Part shown: positions 32,399-46,679 of the stretch, piece after piece | How the letters are laid out: the number at the start of each line of letters is the position of its first letter | Numbering within the stretch: position 1 is the stretch's first letter | Assembly (NCBI GenBank): GCA_963082975.1 | Contig: OY720347.1 | Location: 47,430,655 to 47,494,654, forward strand | DNA: 64,000 nucleotides | DNA from: Labia minor | Taxonomy: Eukaryota; Arthropoda; Insecta; Dermaptera; Spongiphoridae | Reading direction: 5' to 3' | Notes under the pieces: generated by a model | Seen by the model: only the letters and a program-made list of their open reading frames with translations | The model's database searches: none | Told to the model about the DNA's origin: nothing | Position numbers and translations under genes: made by a program

Positions 32399-33390
32399 GT
32401 GGATCAAAGATACTCGAAAGTTCTTGGCCGCAACAACCACATTTCTCCAAGTGTCCCTATCCTGATCCCTTGTCCCATCTCTCTTACGTCCCTTCCTACG
32501 CGTCCTTGGTTTTCCAAGCGGACGTTTTTCCAATCGGTCTCCCCACCAATATCTTTTTCCTCTCCCATTCAAGCCACGTGCCCTGCCTATCGCAGATTTT
32601 TCCCTTTCATAACCCGAACTATTTCTGAAGATGCAGAGGCCATGCAATTTCTTGTTATGCAGTCTCTCCCATTCCCCGGTGACCTCATCTTTCTTTGGCC
32701 AATAAATGCAGGGAAGAATCCTATTCTAAAATACTCTGAATCTACTCTCATCTGCCAGGGTCATTGACCATGCCTCCTACCCATATAATGCAACAGGCAA
32801 AATAATTTTTTTATATATTCCCTTTGATAATAATTTTGATGAGATAAACCTCTTTATTGCAAGATAACAGGCGTTTCCCGATTTAAATTCTTCTCAAATA
32901 TTATTATCCTTCGTGATTACATTCAATTTTTCTACATATTCAAATTCTACATTTTGTATATTAAGATTTTGTATGTTAATACTCTTCTTCTTTGTTACGA
33001 AATATTTTTTCTTATCACTATTAATTTCAAACCTCCATTAATTTTTCCTCGCTATCTGTAATTGCAATTGCCGAATCTCCTATTATATTTAAGTCGTCTG
33101 GGTAACCTAATATTTTACAATTGATTTCCGCATCTTATTTTTTCTTTAGTACCTTTAAGACACATTTTAAGATCAAAATATGAAAAAGTTTATGCTGATC
33201 TATATTGAGTCATGTGTATGTTTTACTAAAGTCTACAAATAATTAGTGAACAGAAATATTGAATTCGCAGTTTTTTTCCTAATATCTGTCATAATGAAAA
33301 TATCTTAATTAATGTTGATCGATTTGGCCTGAACCCGCAATGATATCTCCTAATATTTCCTCCGCCTATGGTTCTTAAGTATTTTCTATG
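32399..33390 (-). pseudogene. LINE reverse transcriptase and C-terminal region, decayed
   Basis: Read on the minus strand in changing frames it gives RT landmarks in order. These are EEILGDI (about 33355-33375), an LFVDFSKTY-like motif-A region (about 33215-33240), GYPDDLNIIGDS (about 33077-33112, the YxDD box with proline instead of alanine) and a KKxSINIQNLNI stretch. A thumb-like ISSKLLSK and ALYG*EAWS follow, then KKDEVTGEWERLHN (about 32665-32710), RPLGKPRTRRK and DTWRNVVVAAKNF (about 32420-32460). The C-terminal order is typical of endonuclease-RT LINEs common in arthropods. The GLRQGD-type motif B is missing. It ends at a TATC microsatellite (32387-32398 on the plus strand). Confidence 0.85.
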
Positions 33391-34285
33391 TTATAATAAT
33401 ATAATATATCTTGATCATTACATTTTGATATTTTATTTTCATTGTTAGATTATTATTGAATATTTTTAATTATAATGAAACTTGAGAAAATGCAAAAATA
33501 GAGACTTGATACAGTTTATAAAAATTAACGGTATAAAACTATAGATAAAACTATAGATAAATTATCAATATATACATTCATTAATAGTATTAATTTAAAT
33601 TAATTGATTTATTTGTTTGTTTTTTTATTATTTAGTTCATTTATTATTTTTTTTAGATCATAGTTATTTTCCTCCCTTAAAAGAAACTTATCTAATTCTG
33701 TGGTGCTAGTAGGGGATTTGAAAATTATTAGTCGCAATATGAAGATTTCGCTTACAGTTTCTGTCATGTCCGACCTCCATCCAACAGTTATTTCCCTCAA
33801 GTTTCTTGCTTCGCTTAATCATGTGATCTATATATTTAATTTTTTTGTAATAAGATTTAAACAAATAAAATTTTTCACTTTGTTAATTTATATAAATTTC
33901 AATTTAAACTGATTGTGAGTGATACGCTTTGCCAATACTCTGAAAAATTTGGGTATAGAAATATTGAATGTTCTCAGCTAGATTTTTTAACCTTTCACTT
34001 TCAAATAGAAAAGAAGAAATATTCAAATATATAGAAAGAATAAATAAAAATTAAGTTAAATATGATCTAAATATTTTATTAAATTAATTAAAATGGGAAC
34101 TTTTAGAATAAATGATTTAATTGAATTGATATTTGAATATTAGAATTTAAAATAAAAAGTGAAATATTATAATAATTCTTTGATTGGGAATCGCTATGAT
34201 AATTCATTGTTTAAAATGCTTCCGCTAGGGACAGTGAGCAGCGAGATGCTCTTGAATGAACAACACGGAGAATTATATAAACTTT
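33391..34285. other. A+T-rich intergenic DNA
   Basis: Two overlapping short frames (33609-33800 minus, 33700-33912 plus) have no recognised content. A small GC-richer segment at 34216-34270 lies just upstream of the R-D repeat and may belong to it. Confidence 0.4.
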
Positions 34286-34533
34286 AAAAAATTAATTTCT
34301 GCGGTTATTGTTTAGATATAAATAAAATTTATAGCCTATGTTACTCTAGGGGTATATAAGAATATTGTATTGTAATTTCATAGAAATCGGTTCAGCCAAT
34401 TCTGAGTCTATAAAATAGTAATTTTCCGGACAGACAGACATGAAAAATTCTAAAGTCACTTTTGGATTCTAGAGGTCATGAAACGCGAAGATATGCAAAA
34501 AATTTTAAATTCTGAGCAATGTGCAGACAAAAA
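34286..34533 (+). repeat. Dispersed repeat R-D, copy 2
   Basis: Collinear with 7306-7547 (landmarks given there). This copy keeps the fuller AAATCGGTTCAGCCAATTCTG and CCGGACAGACAGACATG segments. The sequence just upstream (GCAGCGAGATGCTCTTGAATG) has no counterpart at the first copy, so the true 5' end is unresolved. Confidence 0.7.
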
Positions 34534-35544
34534 CCTTTTTTTATATATATAGATATCGATATATATATCAATAATGGATTCAAAAATTAAAAAACTTAAA
34601 ATAATTTCTTAATAAATTTTATAAGGATCAAATATTCAAAGAAATTCAATATTTTTAAAACTTAGATTAATAATTTTATTTTCAAAAATTATATTTATTA
34701 AAGATTCAATATCCTAATAATGTATTTTACTTGATGAGGTAATAAATTGGAAAATTTTTCTGCTACGCGTAGTCTATAACTCGAAAAATAAAGACCAATA
34801 AAATCTGGTTGAATTTATCCATATCTGTTTACTATGGTTATAGAATACTAAAAAAATAACCTCCCCTGTCACCAAAACCATAAAGTCTGAAAACCTAAGC
34901 GTAAAATAAAATGATATTTATATCCGTCTCAGATGGAACGTATAATTCAATATTTAATAATCGTTGAAAATATTCCTTAAACTATATTTTGAATTGATAA
35001 TATCATTCCAATACAGATTTTCAATTTAACAAGATTCTTATTTTAAAGGCCAAGGGAGAATGCCTTCACTCGTTTTCATTTTAGTAATGTACTTAAAATC
35101 CTGGTGTTAATAAAAACAGGATCACACACACACACACACACACAAAGATCGATGAATATATGAAACGGATTAAAATGTTTACCTTCAAATAATGATTGCA
35201 AAAAAAAATAATCCATATTGTAACAATTTTATAGCAATATTTATTAATTTTATAAAGTTTATAATATTATAATAAGGAATAATATGATTAGATATTTTCT
35301 GATCATAAAGTAGAATAATTTTCAATTATTTTTTATTTAGAAACAAAATTGATTTAAATATGCTATATATAGTTATGTATTTTTGGAGAAAATGTAAAAT
35401 TTGCTTAATAAAAAAGTATATAAATTGACCAAAATAATTATTAAATAAACAAATCATCCTAATTATTTGTATCTCTACATCATGTAATGAATGTAACAAA
35501 CATCAAACTATCGAAGGAAATAAGAATATTTTTTAAATTTTCTA
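34534..35544. other. A+T-rich intergenic DNA
   Basis: Contains a (CA)n tract near 35124-35143. No gene or repeat partner found. Confidence 0.5.
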
Positions 35545-36431
35545 TCTCCATTCCAAAAGAAAACGAACTTTTAAAAAAAATAGTACCACTAATGCCATCT
35601 GTAATATTTTACCTGTAGATGGCTTAGTCCCTCATTGACAACTGGTATAAATTTCATGACATTTGGATGCATACAACAAAAGTTATTGCGTTTCAAATGT
35701 CAGTGTGTTTTGTACATCGGTCGGAAAATGAGTTTCAAACACAGAGCTGCAATTGATTTTTTGTGTTAAACGTGGTAAAACTTTTACTGAAACGCACCAA
35801 ATGCTAGAAAATGCATATGGTGATGATTGTCTATCCCGTATGCAAGTTTACGAGTAGTTCGGGCGATTCAAATCGGGTAGAGAGACGCTGGATGATGACA
35901 AAAGTTCAGGCCGTCGATTCAAAAGGAATTATCCACAAATAATTTGTTCCATTCGGCCAGACAGTCACTGGAGAGTTTTACTTGGGCGTCATGAAGCGTT
36001 TGCTGGCAAGAATTCGTCGTATTCGGCCAGAATATCGAGAAATCGGCAGTTGGACTCTTTTGCACGATAATGCACCATCACATGTTCGCGACTTGTAACT
36101 GAATTTTTGGTCAAAAATCACGTTATTCCTTTGCATCATTCGCCCTATTCACCAGATCTGGCTTCGTGCGACATCTATCTGTTCCCTAAACTGCATTTGG
36201 CGATGAAAGGAAAGTGGCACGCATCGATTGAAGTCATTTAGAAGGCGACGACAGACGTCCTAAAGACCATTCCAATAAAGGACATGGAGAAGTCGTTTGA
36301 CAACTTGTTGGAGCGTGCAAATTTGTGTATCGATTCAGAAGGGGAATACATTGATTAATAAAAATCATTTGTTCCAAAATGTACATTGTTTTGTTTATTT
36401 TAAAGTTCGGTTTCTTTTGGAATCGAGGGTG
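35545..36431 (+). mobile_element. mariner transposon with decayed transposase
   Basis: The ends are inverted repeats of about 27 bp sharing ATTCCAAAAGAAA.CGAACTTT, flanked by TA (35543-35544 and 36432-36433). Between them a broken transposase starts MSFKHRAAIDFL (about 35728). It shows the helix-turn-helix region with stops, then a deletion that removes the part carrying the first catalytic Asp. Next come HDNAPSH (second Asp, codon 36066) and YSPDLASCD (third Asp, codon 36170). Allowing for one missing base, 34 residues lie between the second and third Asp, the DD34D spacing of mariner. The C-terminal CIDSEGEYID precedes the final stop and TIR. It is inactive: several stops, at least one frameshift, and part of the core missing. 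Confidence 0.9.
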
Positions 36432-38028
36432 TATTAACATTAAGCTCAATGGGAAATATAATGTTTTGGTACATCCAAATTGCCAGCTGTGACGTCAGAT
36501 AGGCGACAAATTTTGTTCTCTATATTCCCTCCCTACCTCCCTGATTTTTAATAAGTAATAATTTTTTATTTAAGTTATAATTTGTAATGAAATAACGTAA
36601 TAATAAATTTGAAAACTAGTTTAAAATGAGCTTACTCCCAATCTATAAAAAAATAAAAAAAAAATATTCAATTATTCAAATATTCTCTTATCCTTGAACG
36701 TTTGATTATTTTAATACCTATTTTCACTCTTTCTCATTTTTCTCTTATTCTCTTAGTTCTTTACATTACATCTAGGTTATATTAATTTAAATAGTATCAT
36801 AGACTTAACCCATTTTGTTTGTTTTATTGCAAGCTGAATATAATTTATATATGTATTTTCTTTAAGTATATATAGACATAAATCATGATGTAACGAAGTA
36901 AAATAAAAAATATTTTTCTATAAATATATTATATGAAGTTAAAAGATATCCATATATATTTTTCTTTAAATTAAAAAAAAAACATGTTGATGTTCTCGAT
37001 ATGTTAAGAAAATAGAATTCGCAATATCTATTCAAATGAAGTGTATGTGTACAATAAATTGAAAATAATTTTTGAAAAAAAAATATTAATTATTCTAAGT
37101 AATAAGAGAGATAGAGCAAGTGTAGAGGAGGGGAGGCGAAACATAGTATAAAAACAATGGTTGGAAATTGTATGGTTTGTATGGTTCTCATTAGTAAAAT
37201 AATCAAATCAGCTCTCTATACTCAAATCTGGTTCTAACTATCAGATAAAACGGAAAAAATGGTAAAATTTAAATTTAATAAAAGGATTTAGGGTCATAAA
37301 TTTATTTTTATTACGAGCATTTTTTTAGTAATTTATTTTTTCAATTATTTGTATTGACGTAACTAGAATATATAATGGGGAAAAAAATAAAATTTAATGA
37401 TATTTCTAAAGTGCCCATTTCTTTCCTTATAAGATAGATGGGGATTTACTATCGAATTTTAACATTTATTTGTTGATTTATTCAAGTATATTTGAAATTT
37501 TTTTTTATATTACTATTTTTTAAATAAATTAATTAAGAATTTAATTTTTCACTTATTTTTTTTTTAAATTTATTTATTGGTATAAAAATTATTTTATTTC
37601 AATTTATAAAATATTATATTTGTTATTATTTAAGTTAAAATATTTTTGTAATTGAAAGATTTATCTTAAGGAAAGTTTATGCTAGCATCTAGAGTCCCGA
37701 TTTCTGTTTATCTTTGTTGAAATACAAATTGTACTTTCTACAAGTCCATGACCACCATCTTATTAAATTGCAAACGTGAATGTGAACTTGAACTGACCAA
37801 GTCAAGTAAATTAGGTTACGAAGTTGATTAGGTAACCAGGGCGTTTAACTCAAATACCAAAATATAATTGATATAACTTAATATGATATTTTTCAAAAAA
37901 AAAAAATTATATCTTTAGTTTTATACAAATCTTTATTAAAATGCTTATTTTATTTTTAAAGGTATAATATCGATAGCATTGACATTCATCCAAAAGATAT
38001 ATAAATAAAAATAATTAGCTAGAGTGTC
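36432..38028. other. A+T-rich intergenic DNA
   Basis: No open frames of note. A slightly purine-rich stretch (37105-37150) and a segment at 37680-37850 are less A+T-rich but show no exon-like features. Confidence 0.5.
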
Positions 38029-38621
38029 TCCACTCGACTATCTCGCAATTTGAATTGGATTAAATAACATAATATATTATATTTATTTAAATTAAATTTA
38101 ATCAATTATAAATTATAAATAAAAATTAATAAATAATATTTATGAAACCAGCGCATGTTTGGCTCTTTGTTGAAGGCACCACGTCACGTGTTGGCGCGAG
38201 AGATTTGCAGTGTTAAAAAATAATTCTGGTACTTTCAGCGATTCAATCAAGCTGAAATTCTATATATAGCAGTTTTATACAATTTTTAATCACGTGAAAA
38301 GCTATCAAACATATATCTTTATTTTTACGGTCACTTTAGAGGAAAAAAAAATCAAAACGTTGTAAGTAATGACCCTCTTCCGGTTGAGCTACATTTCTCA
38401 AAAGTTGATAGAAAACTACGAATTTTGAATAGTGCCCGTATACCAAATTTCATGATTCTAGCTTAAACCATTTTCGCGTAATCTTGTCTACATACACACA
38501 CACACAGACATTTTTCTCAACCTTAGTGAAAATGATTCAGGAACCTTCAAAACGTATAAAAACATCAAAATCTCAACATCGAAAATTTTTGTGATCGCAA
38601 TACTATCTCTGGTGAGATAGT
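38029..38621 (-). mobile_element. HEL-B copy 3
   Basis: Same structure as 29458-30091. The minus-strand 5' end has one change in the terminal hairpin (ACTATCTCACC), while the 3' subterminal GCGAGATAGT and hairpin GAGTG-GAGA-CACTC are intact. A short (CA)n tract lies at about 38493-38507. The E-box CACGTG is conserved (38188-38200). Confidence 0.8.
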
Positions 38622-41600
38622 AAAAATGAATCTATTGAAACGATTTATGGGAAGTTTACTTTTTTGTCTATTAATGAAATGTAATGAAATTTATAGTCAA
38701 CTAGGTCATGGCATATTGTTTATTGTGAAATGAGCATTATTTAAAAATATTGATGAGTTCTAATTATTCTATATATACATATATCATATGGAATAGATAC
38801 GTCACCTCTAATGATAACTCTGGAGTGCCAATTTTTTATTTTAATGAATATTTGATCATTTTTATTCTATCAGTACTAAATATTTTTTTTCTATAACTTT
38901 TTTTTTGTAATTTATATAAAAATATGTATTTTTTTCAATTATCCATTAAAACAAGTAGAGATTTAAAAAGTTAAATTTTCCGGCAAATGGATGAGAAGGA
39001 ATAAAATTATTACTCTGAACTCATTACACCCTCTGTAATTCACCAAATTTATAGGACATATTTTAGAGGAGAATTTCCAATCGATACAGCAGCCAAAACC
39101 ACCTGGTTCCTTCCAAATGAATCCACCATATGAAAACTACATTCACCTTTTGAAAATAATCTCTAACAATAATAATTTTCATATTATGTTATATATAGTA
39201 TATTGTGTGTTATTTAACGTAAATAAATAAATAATTTTATTTGTGCCAGATTGATAAATTGAATTTAATTTATAATTATTTTTGCTATTGTTAGTTTCCA
39301 TATATTGAAGCATATTATGGATATTAAGGGTGACATTCCCAGATCTATTCGACTAATATGAAATATTTATCGATCAAGGAGAACTCATTTGTATTACAAA
39401 AATAAAAATTAAAATTAGTATACTGTGAAAATCATGTTTATAATAATATAATATTTGTACCTATTGATAATTTTTGGACAAAATTCACATTAATAAACGC
39501 GCATTTTTTATGTCTTTAAGAAAAAAATTGATCTTTTATAATTATTAAAGAATAGGAAATTTTATTTCATTTAAAATACTATTCGATGACCTTGATAGAA
39601 ATACCTTATCATAGTACCAAACGAACTTTAATATAAAGTTATATAAACCCAATTAATATTCTTAACTCAGAAGGCAAAGACAATAGAAAGTTACTAGGAA
39701 TGAATTTTCTTATTTATCATGGAATAACGTTAACCTCTAAACATCGTCAGATTTTCTCTTACAATTAGTAGAGATCTGGAAGTCAGAAGAAGAGAATATA
39801 TATCGCACGATTTATATTTTGTTAAATAATTATATATATAAATTATGGACCTCTACTCCCAGATCCCCGCTAATTAAATTGAAAGAAATAAGATCCCCTA
39901 GCAATTCATTTAATTATAACTCAAGGGCAGGTGAAATTGGTTAATACTTGGATGAAGGAAAGTTAGGATCTGGACTTCTGAAAAAGCCACAAAAAAATCG
40001 CAGGCAACATAAAGGCATGATCACTATAGACAGCCCCGAAAAGGAAGAAATAAAGTTTCTTATTTAACAAAGTAACCTATAAAATTCTAATTCACACTTA
40101 TATCACCATTTGAACTAGTCTTCTTCCCTTACACGGGGAGACTTTGGACATTTTCCTGCTCGTATAAATCTAAGATGAATCTAATTACACCTTGAGAAAT
40201 GTTTTAGAGCTCTCGGGGACTTAGAAAAGTTGAGGAACCAAAAGTCACCAGTCTCCCCGATCTTCTTTTTACCCCAAAGTTTTGATTTAATTTTATTTCT
40301 CTTAATATTTTATTACTAAATCGTCATTTTACTTCTTAATCTTCTTTCATCACAAACCAGAGAAAGGTTCATCCCTGGTATCAAAATTTTTGGAACGGAT
40401 TCGTCCAACCACTCCTGGGCATAGAGCCCAGAGAATTATTGATACTTTACGAATTTTTGGGTATATTTTTGCAGTTTTTTTTTACCTCTTTTATATAAAA
40501 AAGCATCGGATAGCTTAATTTTGCAAATATTTCATCCATTTCCCAATAATAACACTTTTTACACGAGCAACAAATTAGAGAATCATCTTCCTAAAAATGG
40601 AAGTTAAAATGCCACTTTTAAATCACACATTCGTTTAAGACAATTGAGTGATTCTTGTCCGGGATATAGACATCAACACCATCTCTTGGCAAAAAACGTG
40701 TTGCCTTTTTATGTGACCTAATTATGTATATATGTATTTAATTATTCAGTGTTTATCCAAATATTCCGATTGCCTTATTTAGAGTTTCCATATACTAGTG
40801 TAATGGATATGTACTTAAAATAAATTAACCAACTTGTTTTAAAAGATAATTTTTTATTTAATCCGATTTTTCTCCTAAATAAAGAAATGTATTTATATCT
40901 AACTGAAAACATGGCTAAAGTTGAAATATTAATTAATGGGGGCTAATTTTAATTCGAAACTTCTAAAAACAGTTTATTCTCAGGTATCCTCATATATACT
41001 TGAATATCTTGAATTTAAGGTCATTCATGGAAATACCGACACTTTCTCTTTCTCTGAATTAATGATTTCAGGGATTCAATAATTATTATAGTTACCCTTA
41101 TAAGTAATGTACAATATTTTACATCATTACTATATTATCAAATAGATAGGTTTAATCTTCTCTTCTTGAATAAGATATTACATTTATTATTACATTTATT
41201 GAATGTTTTTTAAATTATTGAATACGATAATATTATGATTTTTGTTTTGAGATTTTTCTTCTAGTATATTGTCTTTAATTAACATGTTTCTATTTCTAAA
41301 ATGTATAAAAATTATTATAATTAATAATTTATTTATTTATAATAATATAATTATTTGTATTTAGACTAAATAACATTCATGCAATCAATGTCTCATTACT
41401 TTATTGTAATTTTAATTTAATATATGTATATTTTGTGTGTTGTATGATTGTTATCATAAATTCTATTTAAAAATTTATATTAAATTGTATCAGCTTTAAA
41501 AGGACAGTGAAGTCTGACGGATTAAAAAGCTTCTATATAAATCATTTAATAGTAAAATGATGTTTTATTTAGTTGAATACTCTAAATAATGAATTAATAT

Positions 41601-43284
41601 AGATTTCAATAGATTAATAATATTTTTTTTATAAATTTAATAAAGCTTATTATAATATATATAGTTTAGTAAAATTATTTTATATAAAATAATCACAGAT
41701 AAATTAATAAAAAAAAATTTAATAAAATAAGGATGAATAATGAATATTATATCAATAAAATGAAATATTCCTGATTGCAAAAATTTTATAAAGGGATCTT
41801 AAGTTATGAATTTATGAAAACTCAACCTTTGATCGTTGAGTTTATTGATTTATTTAACTTATAAATTCTAATTCCATTAATATATTAATAAATGTAAAAG
41901 TTTTGTTTAAACATTTATATTAAATAAATAAAATTGATTAAATATATAAATCAATAAGAATGATGCCTAAAATGAATATTTAAACTTTTATCATGAGAGT
42001 AGAAGAAAAATTGTTATTTTGTAAATTGATATTATTTTTTTTTTTTTTGCAATCATGCTTTGATTTTAAATAACAAAGGACGAAATTAATTCCTCTTTGT
42101 TTATGTCAAATCAAAGCACTTCTATGAAGACAAAATTATCTCGATGTAAAATATTTATATATTTTAGATAATGAAGTTCAGATCAGAGCTGTCAAAAGCA
42201 CCTGTGCAAACTATTTTCAATAAATAGTGGTAAAGTTTTTGTTATATATATATTAAATAATAAAATTACTGATTTCTTATCAAGAAATATAATAAATTGA
42301 AAATTTATATCACTATTGAGGATGATATAAATGATTTAATATCTATGACTGCGATTACCAACAAACAACAACATAAGTTAATTAAAAGTAACTAATCTTA
42401 AACCCCTCACTTTTCCTAGATATCTTGAAAGGCATTTTGGTTAATAATACTCCAATATAAAAAAGTAGATTTTAAATACAAAATATTTGAAGTATCTATT
42501 ATATTATTATCATATAAGAAAATGTAGTGTACATCGAATATTATAATTTAAAATTGGATCATTAATACATAAAAATTCAAAATTATTTTATAAATTTATT
42601 AGTCAACATTAAGTGAATTGATTTCTTATGTTATTACTCAAGCGAGGTTAATCATCTCTCGAAAAGCCCTTTCCAGGTGTGATGTTGCACCTATTTAGAC
42701 AGGTTAATCCATAAGAAGTGAAAAAGGCTAAGCTCTCTCGGCTTCTTGTTGGCGAAAAGTCATTTTTTTCTTACTTGAACTGAATAGAAACTTCAAAAAT
42801 ATGATACGAGAAAACTAACAGCATGTTTCTCATAAAAAGTTATTACATTTTATTACTACTTCTAATAATTATATCATCAAACTTTGATGTTTTTTTTAAT
42901 ATTGAACAAGTTGATGAAATTTTTAAGTCTAGCTTGATAAATAATTTGATCACTATTTAAAGAACATGAAAATAATTAGAAAAAGTTATATAAGAATAAG
43001 ATATGAATCATTAAATTAACTTGTAGCGATTAGAGTTTTCTTATTTACAATGAGATATAAGAAGTGCCTGATTTTAAGTAAAATAAAAAAAATGAAGGAA
43101 AGACCTTTTGTATAAATATGAAAAAAATCATTCAGTATTAAAATGATAACCAAACCTTGAAACTTTACAAAACTTTTATTTGATTCGTCATTTAAAATTT
43201 TGATTTTTTTTTAAGTAAGAATAGTTTTCAAATTGTGTCTTAAATTAAACCAATGTTAATTTTACTATTAATAATAATTTTATT
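38622..43284. other. Long A+T-rich intergenic stretch with a few exon-like patches
   Basis: The patch 39060-39150 is open in one frame on each strand. The plus frame reads SIQQPKPPGSFQMNPPYENY after an AG, and the minus frame reads through SYGGFIWKEPGGFG. The region 39840-40260 and the segment 40365-40455 are also less A+T-rich. None has both splice signals and a recognised domain, so no gene is called. The rest (40500-43284) shows nothing. Confidence 0.35.
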
Positions 43285-44032
43285 CAGTGGCGTACCTAGA
43301 ACTTTTGCCGCCTGGGGCGATCTCCAGTTTGCCGCCCTTTTTATTATAAGTCAATCAAATAGTGGTATTTATAAATTAATGCACATAAATAAATTATTAA
43401 GTTATTTAATCAATATTACATCACAGAGTAAAATTTTTTACACATATTTGTATGCACTCGTAAACATATTAATATATTTACTCTTTTAGCTTTCATACTA
43501 GAAAAATCGTGTATAATGCTCTCAAAATTTATATTTATATTTTTTCTGCCTGCCCTGCTTTTCAAAAGAAAAATCGATGATTTAAAAAAATATTGGTATA
43601 TCACTTCAAAGTAATCATATAAACTTTTCAAAAGAAATGACATTTATAAACTGATATCAAAAAATTTTAGTTAGGAAAAATTGCTGAACAAAATCGTAAA
43701 GATGCGTTTACGAATTCAACGAATTTTAATGAATACAATAAAATAAAATTATTATCCTGTTCTTGGAATTAGAATTCAAAATTTACCCTAAAATGCATTT
43801 ATATACACCGAGGAATAATATTCGAAATCATATAGTTAATCATAATTTATATAAATCAAATAGTAAACTTATAATAATCATAATAATCATTTATTATTCA
43901 AGAAAGAAAAAAAATAAATATGAAATGAATAAGTTTTTTTTACAACTATAACTAAATATAAAAAATGCCGCCCCAAGATAAGTGCCGCCCGGTGCGGACC
44001 GCACCCACCGCACCCCCCTAGGTACGCCACTG
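43285..44032. mobile_element. hAT-like MITE, 748 bp
   Basis: The ends CAGTGGCGTACCTAG and CTAGGTACGCCACTG are perfect 15-bp inverted repeats, and both sides carry the identical 8-bp target copy ATTTTATT (43277-43284, 44033-44040). Subterminal GCCGCC-rich blocks (43309-43338 and 43967-44010) are also inverted relative to each other. The interior has short A+T-rich frames without recognised content. The 8-bp duplication and CAG...CTG ends point to hAT. Confidence 0.9.
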
Positions 44033-46679
44033 ATTTTATTATTATCTAATAAACATTATTTTAAAATTTCAATATTTTGAAAGGTTGATTAATTAAATCC
44101 TAATTATAACTTCATGAATTCAATGTGATCCAATTAGGTTATATAGAAAAAAAACAATTTTTTATTATAATTTTATTTAATTTTATCTTTTCATTTAATG
44201 TCTGATCTAAATAGAGAAATTGTTTATATGTAAACATAATTATATCTGATTATATGAATAAAAAATCGAATAAAATAAAATATTATCATCATATGAATAG
44301 TAGATAATTCATATTTTCTAATCTATATAATTATAAAAAAATAGTTAAAATAATATATAATAAAAAATTGCAATTATAAGGCTATTATAATTTTATTATT
44401 AAACCTTAGCATCTAAGATCATATGTGTCATTACGATATCATATATTATTTGCTTTTATTAATTTAATTCTCAATTATAACCTCTTCAGTGGGGGTATAA
44501 CTACTTTCGCCTATGTACAACAAAGCAAACAGTAATTCGATTAAATTATTAATTAATTAATTAGATTTATCAAAATATACTATGACAAATTTAATTTCAT
44601 CGCAGCTTCAGTGGATAATAGTAACTTACAATTACTAGATTTTAAGGTTCTAATATATTTATTTAAAAAATTTTAAGATATTTGAATTTATGTGTTTGTT
44701 TTATCTATTTGTTCTCTCACTATTATTCTTTACATATCATGAAAATACCCAGAAACCAAAATTTAAGGGGGGAGGGTGTGAGTTGTTTCAGTAAATAAAT
44801 ATTTGAATATAAAAGAGCTTTCCAATAAATTATTGAATTCTATTTCATTTATTCCAAACCAACACTCTCTACATTTGACTACGCTCAATAATGATTTTAC
44901 GAAATCTACGTACATTTATAGAAGGAAAATCAATTTGGATTAAATTAAAATTTATAAAAAAGGGTAATATTGAGATCATTGGAGCTGTGTGTTCATAAAT
45001 AGGATTTCCTTGTAACAGCAACGTAAAAAATATATATAACATAATCCCTCGAGGTTTTTTTTCCAAAGGTTATACATTTATTCGATTTGATCACAAAACC
45101 TCGGCTATAAATTACATATTCTCGTGTCAGTTGTGTTAAGTGTCACTAAATGCACGGGTACATGAAAAGATTTTGTAATGTTTTTCGCATAAAAATCAAT
45201 TTATATTTATAATTAACACCTCTGAAATCTTCAAAAATAGTAATTTTTATATGATTATTGTATTATTATGTTATGTTTAATGAGATATCAGAATCAACCT
45301 GTATATATGTATAATAAATAAATTTTATTTACAAGAACAAATAATATGATATAAATGATATATAGGATTATTCTAAATTCATTTTTAAATATATTACTTA
45401 AGTAAAATTTCATTCAATTTATTCTTTATTAAATATTTTTACCTCATTAAAGAAATTATTTCCATAATAAGATCCAATCTTAAACAAAATACATCAATAA
45501 AGTTTAGCTTTAACATAGAAAACGAATTTTTGTCAGGAAAAAAAAGAAAATAAAACGCTTTCAAAAGTTAGGGTCTCAAATTAGAGGATATTTATTAAGG
45601 TGGGGATGGAGCCGTCACGGTGTCTTGTTTTAGCACCAAAGTTGAAACAAGCCAAGGTGATACAACCCCCCTTAATGCCAACTATTCTTTTCTTACTCTT
45701 AAAAAAGTTTATTTCAATTTTCTTTATTAAATAATAATTCTTTATTAGATAATAATATATAAAAATAAAAATAAATAAAAAGAACTAAAGTGTGGAAAAA
45801 CAAAGATTTGTTCGCTTTAAAAATGTATCAAAGAAAAATAAATCATAATAGTTTAAACAAAAGTAATAAGACCTAAGTTATTGATCTAAACTAAAATATA
45901 GCAATTGAGAAAAATTGTAACCGTCATAATAAAGAGTAACAAATACTAAAATCTTCTATTTATCTTAAAAATAAAAACTTTTATATTGAATGAGCAAGTC
46001 ATTAAAATATTTGGTAGTCTGGGTTTTGTTTTTATTTTTTCACTCAAAATACATTAATCTAAACTTCATTTGTTGAAAGTATTTTTAAAGAATCTTTTAT
46101 GAAAACAATCGTTGTAAAAAGAATGTTAAAACACTTATCATCAATAGAAAAATATTAAGATAATAATCTATGAAATGACAATTGTAATCATTGTTTTGTA
46201 TAGTGTATATCATTTGGGGGTATTGAAATAAAGTTTAAACTCAAAAAATTGAAAGACAGATTGCTAATTACATTAGATAAATTATAAAAGTATATCTGCT
46301 AGTGAAAAATTTGTTTATGCTCAATACAATTAAGAATCTACAAAAGAAAATTAGAGGGTTCAATATAAAAATAGTTATTAAAGAATTGGAAGAAATTCAG
46401 ATGAAAATGGCTCGAAATAACTTTTGAGTTCTGAATCAGCACAGAAATAGATAGAAAGTTCAAGATATATCTTTCTGCTTCTCAATAATGCTAATTTTTT
46501 TAGAGTAATTATAGAAAATGATAACACTACTACAAAAAATTGATGATCTCGAATCTAGTCCACATAATTTCCTATCCTAGTAGTGCATTTCTATTCAGAA
46601 GGTTGGGTTTTGTGTTATTATAATTATTATTAGAATTATTATTATGATATAGAAAAATAGATGAAGTTTAAGGTCACTT
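44033..46679. other. A+T-rich intergenic DNA
   Basis: No gene recognised. If the gypsy element once had a 5' LTR and gag here, they could not be identified; its recognisable coding part starts abruptly at about 46680. A short balanced patch lies at 45590-45690. Confidence 0.45.

Noticed and set aside
39060-39250. Exon-like frame with SIQQPKPPGSFQMNPPYENY
   Set aside because: Both strands are open, the end is low-complexity and no clear donor/acceptor pair exists.
40365-40455. Short open frames on both strands in a balanced patch
   Set aside because: Conflicting frames, no splice sites consistent with an exon, no family match.
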